From Notamacropus eugenii (Eukaryota; Chordata; Mammalia; Diprotodontia; Macropodidae), in assembly GCF_028372415.1 (NCBI RefSeq), contig NC_092877.1, positions 216,097,116 through 216,161,115 on the forward strand: 64,000 nucleotides of DNA, in the 5' to 3' direction. The notes beneath the pieces are model-generated. The model saw nothing but the letters and a program-made list of their open reading frames with translations. It was not told the origin of the DNA and made no database searches. The translations under genes and the position numbers were made by a program. Below are positions 10,836-21,918 of the stretch, piece after piece (the stretch's first letter is position 1; every line of letters begins with the position of its first letter).

Positions 10836-11466
10836 AAGTCAAGGTACAGGGCCAGTCTGTCTGGAAAAAATTCAAGCACTTAAGCCTTCTTTCAGTCAAG
10901 GTAGCAAGTTTATTGTAATGCCAATAATGAAGGCAAGATTTCTAAAGAATCTGCAACTTGGTGAGGGTGAGACTGATATTTATGTGCAAAAAAAAAAAAA
11001 AAGGACTGTGAGAAGATCTGGATGGGATTAAGGTGTGGTAAATAGCCTGGATAGGCCAGGTGCAACAGTGAAAGGAGTTAAGTGGTCTGGGGTGAGTCAA
11101 GAGCCACTATGAAAGGACTATGGAGTGTCTAAGTGGGCTGGGCTGAGCCAGATGCCTCAGGCAAGATGCCAGTGATCTGGGCTGCTGAAATACATAGGAA
11201 AATTCAGGGACTGGGCTGCTTTCAAACACATGGTCTTTTTCTTTTGGGGGGTTCAGGTCCATCATACCATCATTACCACTGTTCATGAGAAGAGGTAATG
11301 TAGAATAAGCCTCAAAAAGTATCACATGCTAGGTAGAAGCAAACTTTATAAGTCAGGATATTTTATTTTAATATTCTGTTTATGTCTTATAGTGAAATAT
11401 GCATGTATGGACACTTTTGGTTTCATCTGGACCTGTTATTTCATCAATACAAGGAATGTCCCACAT
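10836..11466. other. unassigned, with a short poly-A
   Basis: Contains an A15 run at about 10987-11001 and a GC-richer stretch at 11040-11220. I recognise no family. Confidence 0.4.
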
Positions 11467-12118
11467 AGAAATTCGTTACATTTTTTTATTATCATTATTA
11501 TTTTTTAATGTTTAACAATCACTGCCATACAATTGGGATTTTATCCCCCCCACACCTACCCCCCACTACCCCCCTCCCTCCCCACGACTGCATACAATTC
11601 TGTATAGGTTCTACATATACTTTCCTATTGAGTACATTTTCACTATAGTCATGCTATGTAGTTGGACTAAAATAAATGGAAGAAATCATATAACAAATCA
11701 AAACATGATACACAAAAACACACACACACACAAACATGATCTGCTACATTCTGCGAATGACTTCCATATTTCTTTCTCTGAGTGTGGAAGGCATTTTGCC
11801 TTGAGAACCACCTTTGGGATTTTTTTTTTTTATAAGAAGTTTTTGCGTTATTACAAAATTCCAAGTCTACCAGAAAAAACTCTCGCACACTGTGGTCGTT
11901 GCTGTGCACAAAGTTCTCCTGGTTCTGCTCCTTTCACTCAGCATCAGGTCATATAAGTCCTTCCAGGCCTCTCTGAAGTCTTCTTATTCATCATTTCTTA
12001 TGGCACAATAGTACTCCATTACATTCATATACCATAATTAATTCAGCCATTCCCCAATTGATGGACATCCCCTTGACTTCAAGTTTTTGGCAACTACAAA
12101 GAAGAAATTTGTTACATT
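11467..12118 (-). mobile_element. 5'-truncated L1 3' end with target-site duplication
   Basis: Antisense marsupial L1 3' UTR and ORF2 terminus. Diagnostic pieces include ctcctttcactcagcatc, ggcacaatagtactccat and cagccattccccaattga. The flanks agaaattcgttacatt (11467-11482) and agaaatttgttacatt (12103-12118) match in 15 of 16 bases. The element proper is therefore about 11483-12102. The T-rich end lies at the low coordinate. Confidence 0.85.
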
Positions 12119-12149
12119 GATATGGATGGGACAACTGGGCTATAACTTG

Positions 12150-12275
12150 GAGCTTTTAAGAGCTATCTGAGCTAGTAAAGATTAAATAATTTGGCCAGGG
12201 TCACACAGCTAGTAAATGTTCGAAGCAGCCCTTGCACCTGCTGACTCTCCCCATTACTCCTGGGTACATGTAACA
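12150..12275 (-). mobile_element. MIR-class SINE fragment
   Basis: Antisense: taatttggccagggtcac, acagctagtaaatgttcg and the complement of the tRNA-like head. Confidence 0.7.
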
Positions 12276-12892
12276 TGTATACACAAATTCTATTGTGGAT
12301 AATTTTTTTAAAATGTCTCTTCATTATCAGTCTCTCACGCAGGGCTTTCCATCCTCTGAGTCATTCTTTAACGCTCTCATTGGACTGTGCTGCCATTTTG
12401 TTTTTGTTTAGTTAATTGGAAATGATACTTATGTTATGAAACTATTTGGTTAAAAATTAAAGTCAGGTTATTGAAAATGAATGTTTTCAGTTATCACCTC
12501 TCATGTAAACAAAGACCATATAATGAAAAGAATTCATTTTATGTTCAAGCTAAGTTGTCTTTATCTAGACATGCATGACATCTTCTCAGTACAAAAGCCA
12601 ATACAGATTGTATTTATGCCTAAAAAACTGGTGAATTTCCACATTTTTTCATTTTTGTTGTTTCATTTAAACCTTACAACCTTCCTATGAAATATGTAAG
12701 GCAAATATTAACATACCTGTCTAATAAACGAGGAAGCTGATTTACACTGATAATAAAGCTAGTAGAATCTAGAACTTTAGGTTGCTTTTGTTTGTTTTTA
12801 ACCAATGAATCATGAGCCCAATAAGACCTTAGACTGAATTAAAAAGAGGCAAAGTATTCTAGACTAGGAATGTGATAATAGAAAGAACTAGG
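12276..12892. other. mostly unassigned, weak MIR trace
   Basis: AT-rich. At 12655-12765 the pieces ttaaaccttacaacctt and aacgaggaagctgattt suggest a very diverged antisense MIR. Nothing else is recognised. Confidence 0.4.
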
Positions 12893-13128
12893 TGGTATGG
12901 CAGTTAGCATGCTGGGCCCAGAGTCAGGGTTCAGATCTGGCCTCAAACATCTGCACTTACCTGAGTGACCCTAGGTCAGTCGCTTAACCACTTTCTGCCT
13001 CAGTTCCAACTATAAAATGGGGATGATAATAGCACTTATCTCCCAGGGTTGTTGCAAAGATAAAATGAGGTAAGATTTGTATAATGCTTGGCATGCAGTA
13101 AGCACTTAATAAATGCTGTTTCTTTTCT
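12893..13128 (+). mobile_element. MIR / CORE-SINE, near full length
   Basis: A sense copy from the head (gtatggcagttagcatgc) through ggttcagatctggcctc, gtcagtcgcttaaccac, tataaaatggggatgat, ccagggttgttgcaaag and agtaagcacttaataaat. Confidence 0.85.
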
Positions 13129-13159
13129 TTCTGATCTGCTTATACTTTGTCAGAATACA

Positions 13160-13860
13160 TCTACAATACACTCTGCAATTCTGGGTAATATATTTTAGCA
13201 ATAATATTGATAAGTTGGAGGGCATGTAGAGGAGAGCAACTTGAGTTCATTCCATAATAAGATCATTTGAAAGACTTGGAATTGTTTAGCCTGGAGAGAG
13301 AAAAAGTCAGGGAGGTCCTGACTGTCTTCAGGTATTTGAATGCTTGCCCTGAAAAAGAGGGCTTGGATTTGTTATCCTTGACCCCTGAGAATAGAATTTG
13401 GAATAATGATTACTGAGAAGCAAATTTAGGATTCAGGTAAGGAAAAATTTTTGAATAATTTCAACTATCCTACACATTGGAATGGGCTTCCTCACCTGAA
13501 GCAGTGGGTTCTCTTTAAAAGGAAGTCTTTATGTCTAGGCTGAATAATTACTTCTTGAGGGGATAGGGTGGAGATAAAGTGATAGACTTATAATATCTAG
13601 ATCCAGGAGGCAACTTTGGGGATATCCAATCTGAGCCCCTCATTTTAACAGTTGAGGAAACTGCCCAAGGAAGCTATGTGATTCGTCCAAATCACATACA
13701 TAGGTAGTAATAGATAATGATGGAATTGGAACACAGGACCTCTGACTTCAAATCCAGTATTCTTTTCATTTTATCATGCTGTAGTAGAGGATATTAGCAG
13801 TGAAGTACATATTAAACTAGATGATCTCTGGGATCCCTTGCAGCTCTACGAGTTTTACTC
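13160..13860 (+). mobile_element. L3/CR1 LINE 3' end, split by a MIR
   Basis: Sense CR1-type sequence: agttggagggcatgtag, aattgtttagcctggag, cttcaggtatttgaatg and ttggaatgggcttcctc up to about 13570. After the MIR insertion it resumes with actagatgatctctggg at about 13785-13860, the hallmark CR1/L3 3' end. Confidence 0.75.
13575..13785 (-). mobile_element. MIR3-like SINE inside the L3/CR1
   Basis: Antisense: cagttgaggaaactgccc, atcacatacataggtag, acacaggacctctgac and aatccagtattc. It interrupts the CR1 copy, so it is the younger of the two. Confidence 0.7.
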
Positions 13861-15532
13861 TTGTCTCTGTTGCTTTTTCCACATGTGTTTTGATGCGATG
13901 TATCTTCAAAGAGCTGAAAAGTTTCTTAGTGGCCAAAGTTTTATGTATTCTCTCAGATATCTCCTGTCTTTTTCATGAGAAAAAAAATAATCTTAAACTT
14001 CAAAGCTGAATCTTTAGTTCATAATTTTAAACATTGCGTGAAAAATAAATAGCATGCTTTAATTAAATATTAAATTAAATTTAATTTAATATTTCATGGA
14101 TGGAAATCTGTTGTCTAAATTAAAGAAGTCATATAATTGACTAAGAAGCTAGAAGGGAACTAAAGTCTCTCCTTAACTATAATAATCACAGCCATATCTA
14201 AGGTGGATCATGTGATACCTTGTATCATTCAGTAAGTACCTCAAAATACACAGGGGAACCTGCTACTTTAGGTTGTTTGACTTGCTTCTCTAAAAGGAAA
14301 GGCAACTTCTGGGGGGTTAACAATCACTTTAGTCAAGCACAGGTACCCGAGAAAATCTAAACCAAAATTTCAGACAAATAGAAAATCAACAGATAGTGCT
14401 TCCAAGTCACCTGACTGTTAACATGCATACATCTTTAGCAGAGAGGGAAGCACCAGCATCTGGGTTTTCAAAGCCAGACGGCTCCTTAGTAGATTCCCAG
14501 AGTCTCATCCAGTACACCAAGCTTCTTCCAAAAAGTAAGCACCAAAGTAAAACCTCACCCTCAGAGTATTTCTATGCTTTTCAGTCAGAGGGCATGACCC
14601 TCTGACCTAATGCCTCAATAAAAACAAACCCGAAGACTCTTCTACAAAACAACGCCTCTAATCAAGCTTCAACTGGTAGGCCCATCAATGGATGGGAAAG
14701 GTCTTTTTTAATCACATTCAAATAGAGGCATTATACATCTTGATTATACTAAAACAAAAACAGCAAAGATCCTACTTTGCTTGGCCTCACATGCCTCAGA
14801 ATGTGAAATTGGTAAAGAAAAGTTCCATGTTCTTTTTCTCTTTTAAAGATCTGAATATAAGCATATTAAAAATATTAAAAGTTTATTTGGATTGTGATGT
14901 TATGAACACTATAACTGAAATTAAGGGAAGGTATATTTTACAATCATGGTTTTTGCTCTATGTCAACACAATATTCCACTGTAGAAATTTTTACTCACTT
15001 TTGTATAAATTCTACCTCTATAGTACACCAACATTCTTAGCATACAACTAGCATCACACACCAGCATCAATAAGAAGGCAGTTTAAATTATGTAGACTGT
15101 GCATTTAAACATAAGCCCATGCTAATTTCCACATTAATAAAATATTTCTCAAGTGGGACCAATTCTCAGAGTACTTAAGTAAACCATATGGCATATGCAC
15201 ATTCTTGACTACTGGAAATTCTGACAGACAGTGTAATGTGAATTAGTGTTCTTGTGTTTGAGCTCAGCTGAAATATGTCTGTGTTTTAGGGGGAAAGAGT
15301 ATTCTTCAATACAACATATAAAATAGCTTCAGTGTCCACTGCCAACTGTTAGCTGATGATACGATTTAATAGTAGATTTAGTCATTGTAGCCACATTAAT
15401 ATTTTCTTATCAATGTCAATTTCATTTTTTTTATTGCTGTTTTTGAGAGATGAAGTGATTAATGGAGTCGTGCTCAAGAGTTTGGATTGGACTAAGCCCT
15501 AGAAATATGCTCTGCTTGTAACCTCATTGTTT
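13861..15532. other. long unassigned stretch
   Basis: AT-rich with no supported gene. It holds the palindrome at 14065-14094. A region around 14390-14680 has an AATAAA-type hexamer near 14617 and a slightly higher GC content that could be an old LTR edge, but I cannot support a call. Confidence 0.4.
14065..14094. repeat. 30-bp perfect AT palindrome
   Basis: Composed only of A and T. The first 15 bases (aaatattaaattaaa) are the exact reverse complement of the last 15. Confidence 0.95.
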
Positions 15533-15712
15533 TTGTTCAGCCTTCATTGTAAGAGGACCAGTGGCATAATGAGATATCTTGACTTGCACTTGAATTGGCT
15601 TTAAGTGAAGCAGAGCTACACAAAGTTTTCAGCCTAGAACTCAGCTCCAGTCATCATAGTCCAGTGGCAAGATAAAGGTCAAGATGTCTAATCATGGCCC
15701 AAGATGCGGTAG
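15533..15712 (-). mobile_element. tRNA/RTE-type SINE, left part (split by L1)
   Basis: Antisense SINE tail and body: gttcagccttcattgta, agaggaccagtggcata, ttgacttgcacttga, gtccagtggcaagata and catggcccaagatgcgg. It continues at 17495 after the L1 insertion. Confidence 0.65.
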
Positions 15713-17494
15713 CCTTTTTTTTTCCTTTTTTTTATTAATTTATTTGTTTTCAGTTTTGAACAATCACTTCCCAAGACAGCATGCGCTCTTATATGGGCTC
15801 TACACATATATTCTTGTTAAACACATTTTCACATTAGTCATATTGCATGAAATTAAAATGAATGGGAGAAACCATGAGAAAAACCAACAACAGAAACAAA
15901 AACATAACAAAAGAGAAAATAGTCTAGTTCATTTTACATTCCAACTCTGTAGTTCTTTCTTTGGATGTGGTGGCATTTTACATTGAGTCCTTTGGAGATG
16001 TTTTAGCTGTGAAGGGCCAAGTCTATCAAAAACAGTCCTCACACACTGTGGCTGTTACAGTGTATAATGTTCTCCTGGTTGTGCTCATTTCACTCAGCAT
16101 CAATTCATATAATTCCAGGTTTTTCTGAAGTCTGCCTGTTCATCATTTCTTATAGCACAACAGTATTCCATTACATTCACATACCACAACTTGTTTAGCC
16201 ATTCCCCAATTGAAGGGCATTCCCTCGATTTCTAGTTCTTAGCCACCACAAAAAGAGCTGCTATAAATATTTTTGTACATGTGAGTCCTTTTCTCATCTT
16301 TATGATCTCTTTGGGATATATCCCTGGAAGTGATATTGCTCAGTCAAAGGATATGCACATTTTTGTAGCCCTTTGGGCATAGTTCAGAATGGTTGGATCA
16401 GCTCACAGCTCCACCAACAATGAATTTGCATTTCAACTCCCCCACATCTTCTCCAACATTTATCATCTTCCTGTTTTGTCATGTTAGCCAATCTGATAGG
16501 TGTGATGTTGTACCTCGGAGTTGTTTTAATTTGCATCTCTCTAATCAATAGTGCTTTAGAGAATTTCTTCATATGACTATAGATATCTTTAATTTCTTCC
16601 TGTGAAAACTTCCTGTTCATATTCTTTGACCATTTATCAATTGGGGAATGACTTGTATTCTTGTAAATTTGACTCAGCTCTTTATGTATTTTATAAATGA
16701 AGCCTTTATCATGGACACTAGTTGTAAAAATTCTGTCCCAGTTTTCTACTTCCTTCCTAATCTTGGTTGTATTGGGTTTGTTTGTGCACAAATTTTTCAA
16801 TTTAATGTAATCAAAATTATCTATTTTGCACTTCATGATGTTCTCTGTCTCTCGTTTGGTCATATGTTTCTTCATTCTCCATAAAAATGACAAATAAACT
16901 ATTCTTGCTCCCCAGGCATTATATGAAGACAATTACAAAACACTTTTTGCATAAATAAAGTCAGTTCTAAGTAACTGGAAAACCATCAGTTGCTCATGGG
17001 TACGCCAAGCTAATATAATAAAAATGACAATTCCACCTAAATTAATTTAGTTATTCAGTGTCATCCCAGACTACCAGAAAATTAATTTTCTAGAGCTAGA
17101 AAAAAAATAATATCAAAATTCATCTGGAAGAACAAAAGGTCCAGAATATCAAAGGAATTAATGAAAAGAAATGCTAGGGAAGGTGACCTAGCCCATACCA
17201 GATCTCAAATTGTATTATAAAGCAGCAATCATCAAAACCACTTGGTACTGTCTAAGAAGTGGAGGGGTAGATCAGTGGAATAGGTTAGGTACTCAAGACA
17301 CAGTAGTCAATGATTATAGTAGTGTTCTGTTTGATAAACCCAAGGAGCCAGCTTCTGGGATAAGAACTTAGTATCTGACAAAAACTACTGGGAACACTGG
17401 ATGGTAGAAACTGGACATAGACCAGTGCCTGATTTACTGTTCACCAGAATACAGTTCAAATGTGTACATGACCTAGTTATAAAGACTGATACTA
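15713..17494 (-). mobile_element. L1 with 5' inversion (twin-primed)
   Basis: The 3' part, 15713 to about 16900, is antisense: poly-T at 15715, then 3' UTR, then ORF2 C-terminal region. The 5' part, about 16905-17494, is in the opposite (plus) orientation and encodes the preceding ORF2 segment: gcattatatgaagacaat, then the L1 motif NWKTISCSWV..ANIIKMTI, down to HDLVIKTD. The two parts meet head to head near 16900 with only a few dozen codons of ORF2 missing. This is the signature of twin priming during target-primed reverse transcription. Both parts carry stops and the element is dead. Confidence 0.85.
16384..16932 (-). pseudogene. L1 ORF2 C-terminal remnant
   Basis: A 182-codon antisense frame. 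It carries DNFDYIKLKNLCTNKP, IREMQIKTT, MTKQEDDKCWRRCG and MQIHCWWSCELIQP. These correspond to the conserved post-reverse-transcriptase region of mammalian L1 ORF2, including the C-terminal Cys/His-rich segment (CWR.CG...HCWW). The first residues of the frame lie at the inversion junction and are not ORF2. The frame is a fragment of a dead element and not a host gene. Confidence 0.85.
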
Positions 17495-17590
17495 AAGACT
17501 TTGGCCTTTCTAAATTAAGGTCTTTCCCAAGTCTCAGTTTGTCTGAGGTCACATCCATTCAATGACAAAGGGCTAGATAAGAAATGAAAT
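17495..17590 (-). mobile_element. tRNA/RTE-type SINE, right part
   Basis: aagactttggcctttcta, aattaaggtctttccc and tgaggtcacatccattca continue the SINE interrupted at 15712. The same head type occurs at 54280-54345. Confidence 0.6.
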
Positions 17591-17984
17591 TTCTGCAAGA
17601 CCATTTTCTAGAAAAACTATAATTGAATCACTTAAATGAATATATAAATGAGACATAAAAATAACAAAATAAAACATTTATAGCATGATTTATTCCTACA
17701 TTGATCATGAAAGATTGATATTAATTAAACCAAAGTCCTCTTGAACAGTTAGTATTATAGCATTATTATATTATACTATCATATTATATTATATGATAAC
17801 TACAAGATTATTTGAAAACATAAAGGGCTAATTGATGCTAATATAAATACCAAAAGCATAGGCATAACTAAGAACATAAAAATTGAATAAAAAATAATTT
17901 TCTGAAGCATCTTATCTTACATTAATAGCCCTGTGGGAGGTCATTGATTCATTTGTTAAAGAATTGGTCAGGTGGAAGCTATCT
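17591..17984. other. no recognisable feature
   Basis: Very AT-rich, with TATTA-type short motifs near 17750-17800. Confidence 0.5.
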
Positions 17985-18066
17985 CAGAAATATATACTAC
18001 AGTTCTCTCATTTTGCAGATAGAGAAACTGAGGTGATGAGCCTTTCCTAACTTAGCTAGTGTGGTT
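17985..18066 (-). mobile_element. MIR3-like SINE fragment
   Basis: Antisense: tcattttgcagatagag, aaactgaggtgatgagc. Confidence 0.6.
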
Positions 18067-18067
18067 A

Positions 18068-18300
18068 ATCAACCAACATTTGTTGAGAGCTTCTCATATA
18101 CCTGGCACATGTTCAAAGTCAAAAAAATGAAATAATGCCCTCCTTTAAAGAATGTATTTTCTACTAAACTGTATTTATACACAGAAATAATTATAAAGTA
18201 AATGCAAGACAGTGGGTGGGGGTAGTGGTGGCAATGGTAGCAAGGAAGAGCAGAGTTGATTGTTTTTAGAAGAATAATGCAGAAAATTCAGAGATCTGCT
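18068..18300 (-). mobile_element. L2 LINE 3' end
   Basis: Antisense terminus: accaacatttgttgagag, tatacctggcacatg, then taaagaatgtattttcta and decayed 3' UTR. Confidence 0.6.
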
Positions 18301-18889
18301 CTCCTATGCACGTATTAAAATTTCCAGATGTCTATGACAACTGTAACTATAGAAATAATTATTGAACAGCCATTTAAGTGCTGCATATGACATCAGAAAG
18401 GTGTAAAAAAGTTGCATTCACTTTTAGGTATTTGACAGTGTCACAGACAACATCCTGTGCAGACTCTGAACAGAAGAATTTCCCATTAATGTTCAAGTTC
18501 TCCAAATTCTCTTATTTATAAGATGGCATTGCGCTAATTGTATAAGGCTCTCAAAAAGGGACACAGACCTTCAGATATAATTATAGCCACATTAGAGAAA
18601 TTGGTCTAAGAATTCACACTACATAGATGAAAAATAAAAATTACCCAGAGTGTGGAATACAAATGACTAAGTAGTTTACTGAGTTAGTCAATTACTGTGC
18701 AGTCATCTTAACCAGGTATTGTTGATGAACAATGAATTAGGCTTAGAAATGAGTATTAGGAAATCAGTCTAGATTACATTTATGAAATTGTATGCTATTA
18801 CTTCCAAACTATTCACTGCTGCCAAAGCCCCTCTTGTTCACACCAGTTTTCTTCTACTGTGAACATACAGCTGAGAACCTTGGAATAAT
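18301..18889. other. no recognisable feature
   Basis: AT-rich unassigned sequence. Confidence 0.5.
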
Positions 18890-19030
18890 CAATTTATAAA
18901 TAAACATTTTTAAGTGCCTACTATGTGCCAGGCATTGTGCTAAGTGCTGAGGACACAAAAAAGAACCAAAAGAGAGTCCTTGACATCAGGGGTGCTCACA
19001 ATATAATGGAACAACATGATTTGGGGGAAA
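18890..19030 (-). mobile_element. L2 LINE 3' end
   Basis: Antisense: taagtgcctactatgtgc, caggcattgtgctaagtg, ctgaggacacaaaaaag, then gtgctcacaatataatgg. Confidence 0.75.
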
Positions 19031-19311
19031 TAAACATAATTAGTAGTAATTCCCAAATCAAGGGAAAACTGTATGGTGGTTATAAGCAGGTGTGTGTGTC
19101 ATGTCATCAGTGGCGACTTACCCATAATAAATTGTATTAGAGACAATATCAAGCACATACATGACTAAGGAAAAGGGCAACCAACGGGCATCCCAACTGT
19201 AACATTATTTATGATAGAGTCCAGATATGCGATTTCATTGGCGTAGAGTCCTTCCAGTGAGGAAATTTTATTTACCAAATCATATTGACAGTTGTTCTGC
19301 AATTCAATATT

Positions 19312-19437
19312 TTAGAGTCAGGAGGGATACTGGAACTTTAAAGAACTTTATTAGGGTCACTTGTTCTGTAGGTGTTGGAGTTGGGACTTCACTGTAAGGT
19401 TTCCTAACATTAAAGTCAGCTCTCTCTCCATTATGCC
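19312..19437 (-). mobile_element. MIR3-like SINE, diverged
   Basis: Antisense: agagtcaggagggatac, then ggtcacttgttctgtag and ctctctctccattatgcc. Confidence 0.5.
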
Positions 19438-19490
19438 AATGCTTGGCACACAGGATGTGCTCAATAAATGTTTACTGAGTGATGCCACAC
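19438..19490 (+). mobile_element. L2/MIR 3' tail fragment
   Basis: atgcttggcacacagg and gctcaataaatgttta form the sense terminal motif, joined directly to the antisense MIR on its left. Confidence 0.65.
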
Positions 19491-21369
19491 TTTCTGAGCA
19501 AAATACTAAAAGGACCAGAAGAAAAACTTTAGTAGATTACGTGGAAGATTTGTGGAAAGAAGTGAACATGAACTGTATCAGATAAAAACCTAGAAATCTT
19601 CTTTTTAGTAGAAGTCACTGATCTATCATTGTAGAAAATTCTCTTCTGAAAAGAAAAACTGATTTATACAAAATTTTATCATTTCAGTTACTTACTTACT
19701 TAATGAAGGCAAAATATTTTGAAAATTACTATGAATAATGGTCATTTAGGGTTTTCGTTTAGTTCAGTGCAAATGAACGATCCTTAAATTTGTTATTTTA
19801 TATTGTCTTTATAAACAACTAAAATTTTCTGAGTTAGCTTTATTCCAACTTTTGTTTAGTAAAGAATTACATACAATTATTTTGTTGTGCGAAAGTCATG
19901 AAATCACTGAATAGCATAGTTTGATGGGACTTTGAAAAGAAAAACTGAAAGATATCACTGGGCCAAATTATGGGACCTAAGGTTTCATGGGGAGATGGTT
20001 GCTATTGCTTCTATGAAACTTAGCAGGAATAGATACTTCTACCATTCTTCTTGCCATATTCTATCTCTGTATAGACTGATTGAAAAGAGATAAATGTGGA
20101 CAAAATTTAGTTCTCAGATGTTTTGACCAAAATTTGGGGTTTTGATAACCATTTAAATAACCATAGGTGTTGACAGAAGAACTGAGTTTTCTTTTGTTAT
20201 TCCTGGAAAAATTCTTTAAAATGGCATGAATCTGCATCCTAGAAGATTCCAGCAAAGTTAAAACACAACAGTTAAAAAAAAATGGCTTCCCATCATTCCA
20301 TGAAATCAATTTAAGAGATCTTTAAAAAGCCCTAAAAATCCAGTTATACTTCAGCAGACTGAAAATAGATGAAAAGTCTCCTCCACAATAAAAATTACAT
20401 TAACATGAATATGAATAACTTTTGTTACTTCTGACATTTAATTGACATGTATAATAAAACAGGTAATAATGCTTTAATAAAATCTTTCATTTGCATTGTG
20501 TCATTCATCCCAAAGTTAGGTTCTAAAGTAGTAAGATCCTTCAGTTATGCTCCCCAGGCATCTTAAAGAAGTAGCTACTAGAGACAGAATAGAGAAACAG
20601 TTTGGGGAGAGAAATAGTGGGGTACTGGGTATCTCTGTCTGCCACATGATGAGAAAGCCATGCCTGGCTAAAAGCCATAAATGGAAAGAGACCATGATTC
20701 AATAGTACCTCATTTCTCTATCTGCCACACACTATAATTCCTATTCCTATTTCATATTTAAGATATGATTCATGGCATAGTCTTATGGTTGTCTTCATGA
20801 TGACAACTGAATTTTAACTTTGTACCGATGGAGTGTTTTGACACTTTTCAACAATCCCCTTAAGCACTGGCCTGTTTATTCATGCTTCTCCTCTTTCCAG
20901 ATTCTTCTCAGTCACTTTAGTTTCTTTTAAAATTGGGAAATATTCACACATGACCTGTGCCATACTAATTTATCAGTCAAATATAACCATTGTAATTTCT
21001 CTCAAACTATATATTGGCTAGAGATAATCATTAAAATAGACAAAGAAATGAGAAAAAAAGCTAACTGTACATGATGAGGGCATACTGGATACTCAGTTAA
21101 CTCCAAATACTTCTATACAAAGTAAATCAAACTCTGACAGATTCACAGTGGATAATAAGAAGCATATTTAGCATATATTCTTAACTTGTGAGAATGAGGT
21201 TATTAGATTCTAGAGCAAAATTCTCTCTCACAGAATATCTGTCTAGATAAAACATAAATGAAGAAAGACTTTTCTTAAGTTCTTCCTGAATTCAATGAAA
21301 AAACTGGATTCATTACAAACACAATCATAATTCTGTTGCTTACTATTCTAAAAATCACCTAATTTCCAT
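19491..21369. other. long unassigned stretch
   Basis: About 1.9 kb of AT-rich sequence with no repeat family, gene or RNA that I can support. Confidence 0.5.
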
Positions 21370-21490
21370 ATTGGACCATAAGCTCTATGAGGGTAAGGAT
21401 TGTGTCTTATCTGAATTTCATTTGTTGTGTACCCAGAAGCTTAATCAATGTTTATTGGAAGGATGGCTAGTATTTTTGTTGAATTAATGG
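21370..21490 (+). mobile_element. L2 LINE 3' end
   Basis: Sense: accataagctctatgag, ggtaaggattgtgtctta and caatgtttattggaagg. Confidence 0.7.
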
Positions 21491-21589
21491 CCAGTGAATA
21501 ATAATTTTAAAAAATATTAGCTTGTGTCTATGAAAGAAAATATGATGTAGTAGATGGAGAGACAGTTTTAAAGTAAGGAAGATGAAACA

Positions 21590-21760
21590 TTAAAGAAGAT
21601 GAAAGTTGTCCATGACCTGTGCTGGCTGTGTGATCCTGGGCAAGTCAATTTAACCTATTAATGCCTCAGACAGCTCTCTGTGACCAACTTATAGGAAATC
21701 TGCATCTGTTGGAGCTGTGAAGTTCGTCATACCAAAGAAATATAGATTCATAACAAAACC
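21590..21760 (+). mobile_element. tRNA-headed SINE with 'CTCTCTAAGACT'-type body
   Basis: Sense: ggctgtgtgatcctgggc, aagtcaatttaacctatt, cagacagctctctgtgac, ggaaatctgcatctg and cataccaaagaaatatag. The order head, then 'ggcaactctctaagact'-like body, then 'taccaatgaaatcac'-like end recurs at 47140 and 45372. Confidence 0.6.
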
Positions 21761-21849
21761 AATAGCTGTTTAGTGCCATTTCCCTGATTTGAACTTTTCT
21801 TCCTTTCTTTATCCCTATCTACATTCCGGTGAGAATTTCAATGATCTTT

Positions 21850-21918
21850 TCTACTAATGCTTAGCACTGTACTTGACATATAGTAGGGCTTAATAAACGT
21901 TTATTGGTTGATTAAAAT
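21850..21918 (+). mobile_element. L2 LINE 3' terminus
   Basis: Sense: cttagcactgtacttgac, atatagtagggcttaat and aaacgtttattggttga. Confidence 0.7.

Noticed and set aside
14390-14680. Possible LTR with AATAAA near 14617
   Set aside because: No defined ends, no duplication and no family recognition. Left as unassigned.
14692-15051. 119-codon plus-strand frame
   Set aside because: AT-rich composition, no motif, no context. Chance is a sufficient explanation.
16384-16932. 182-codon minus-strand frame as a host gene
   Set aside because: Its motifs are L1 ORF2 C-terminal, and it sits in an inverted, truncated L1. Listed as a remnant.
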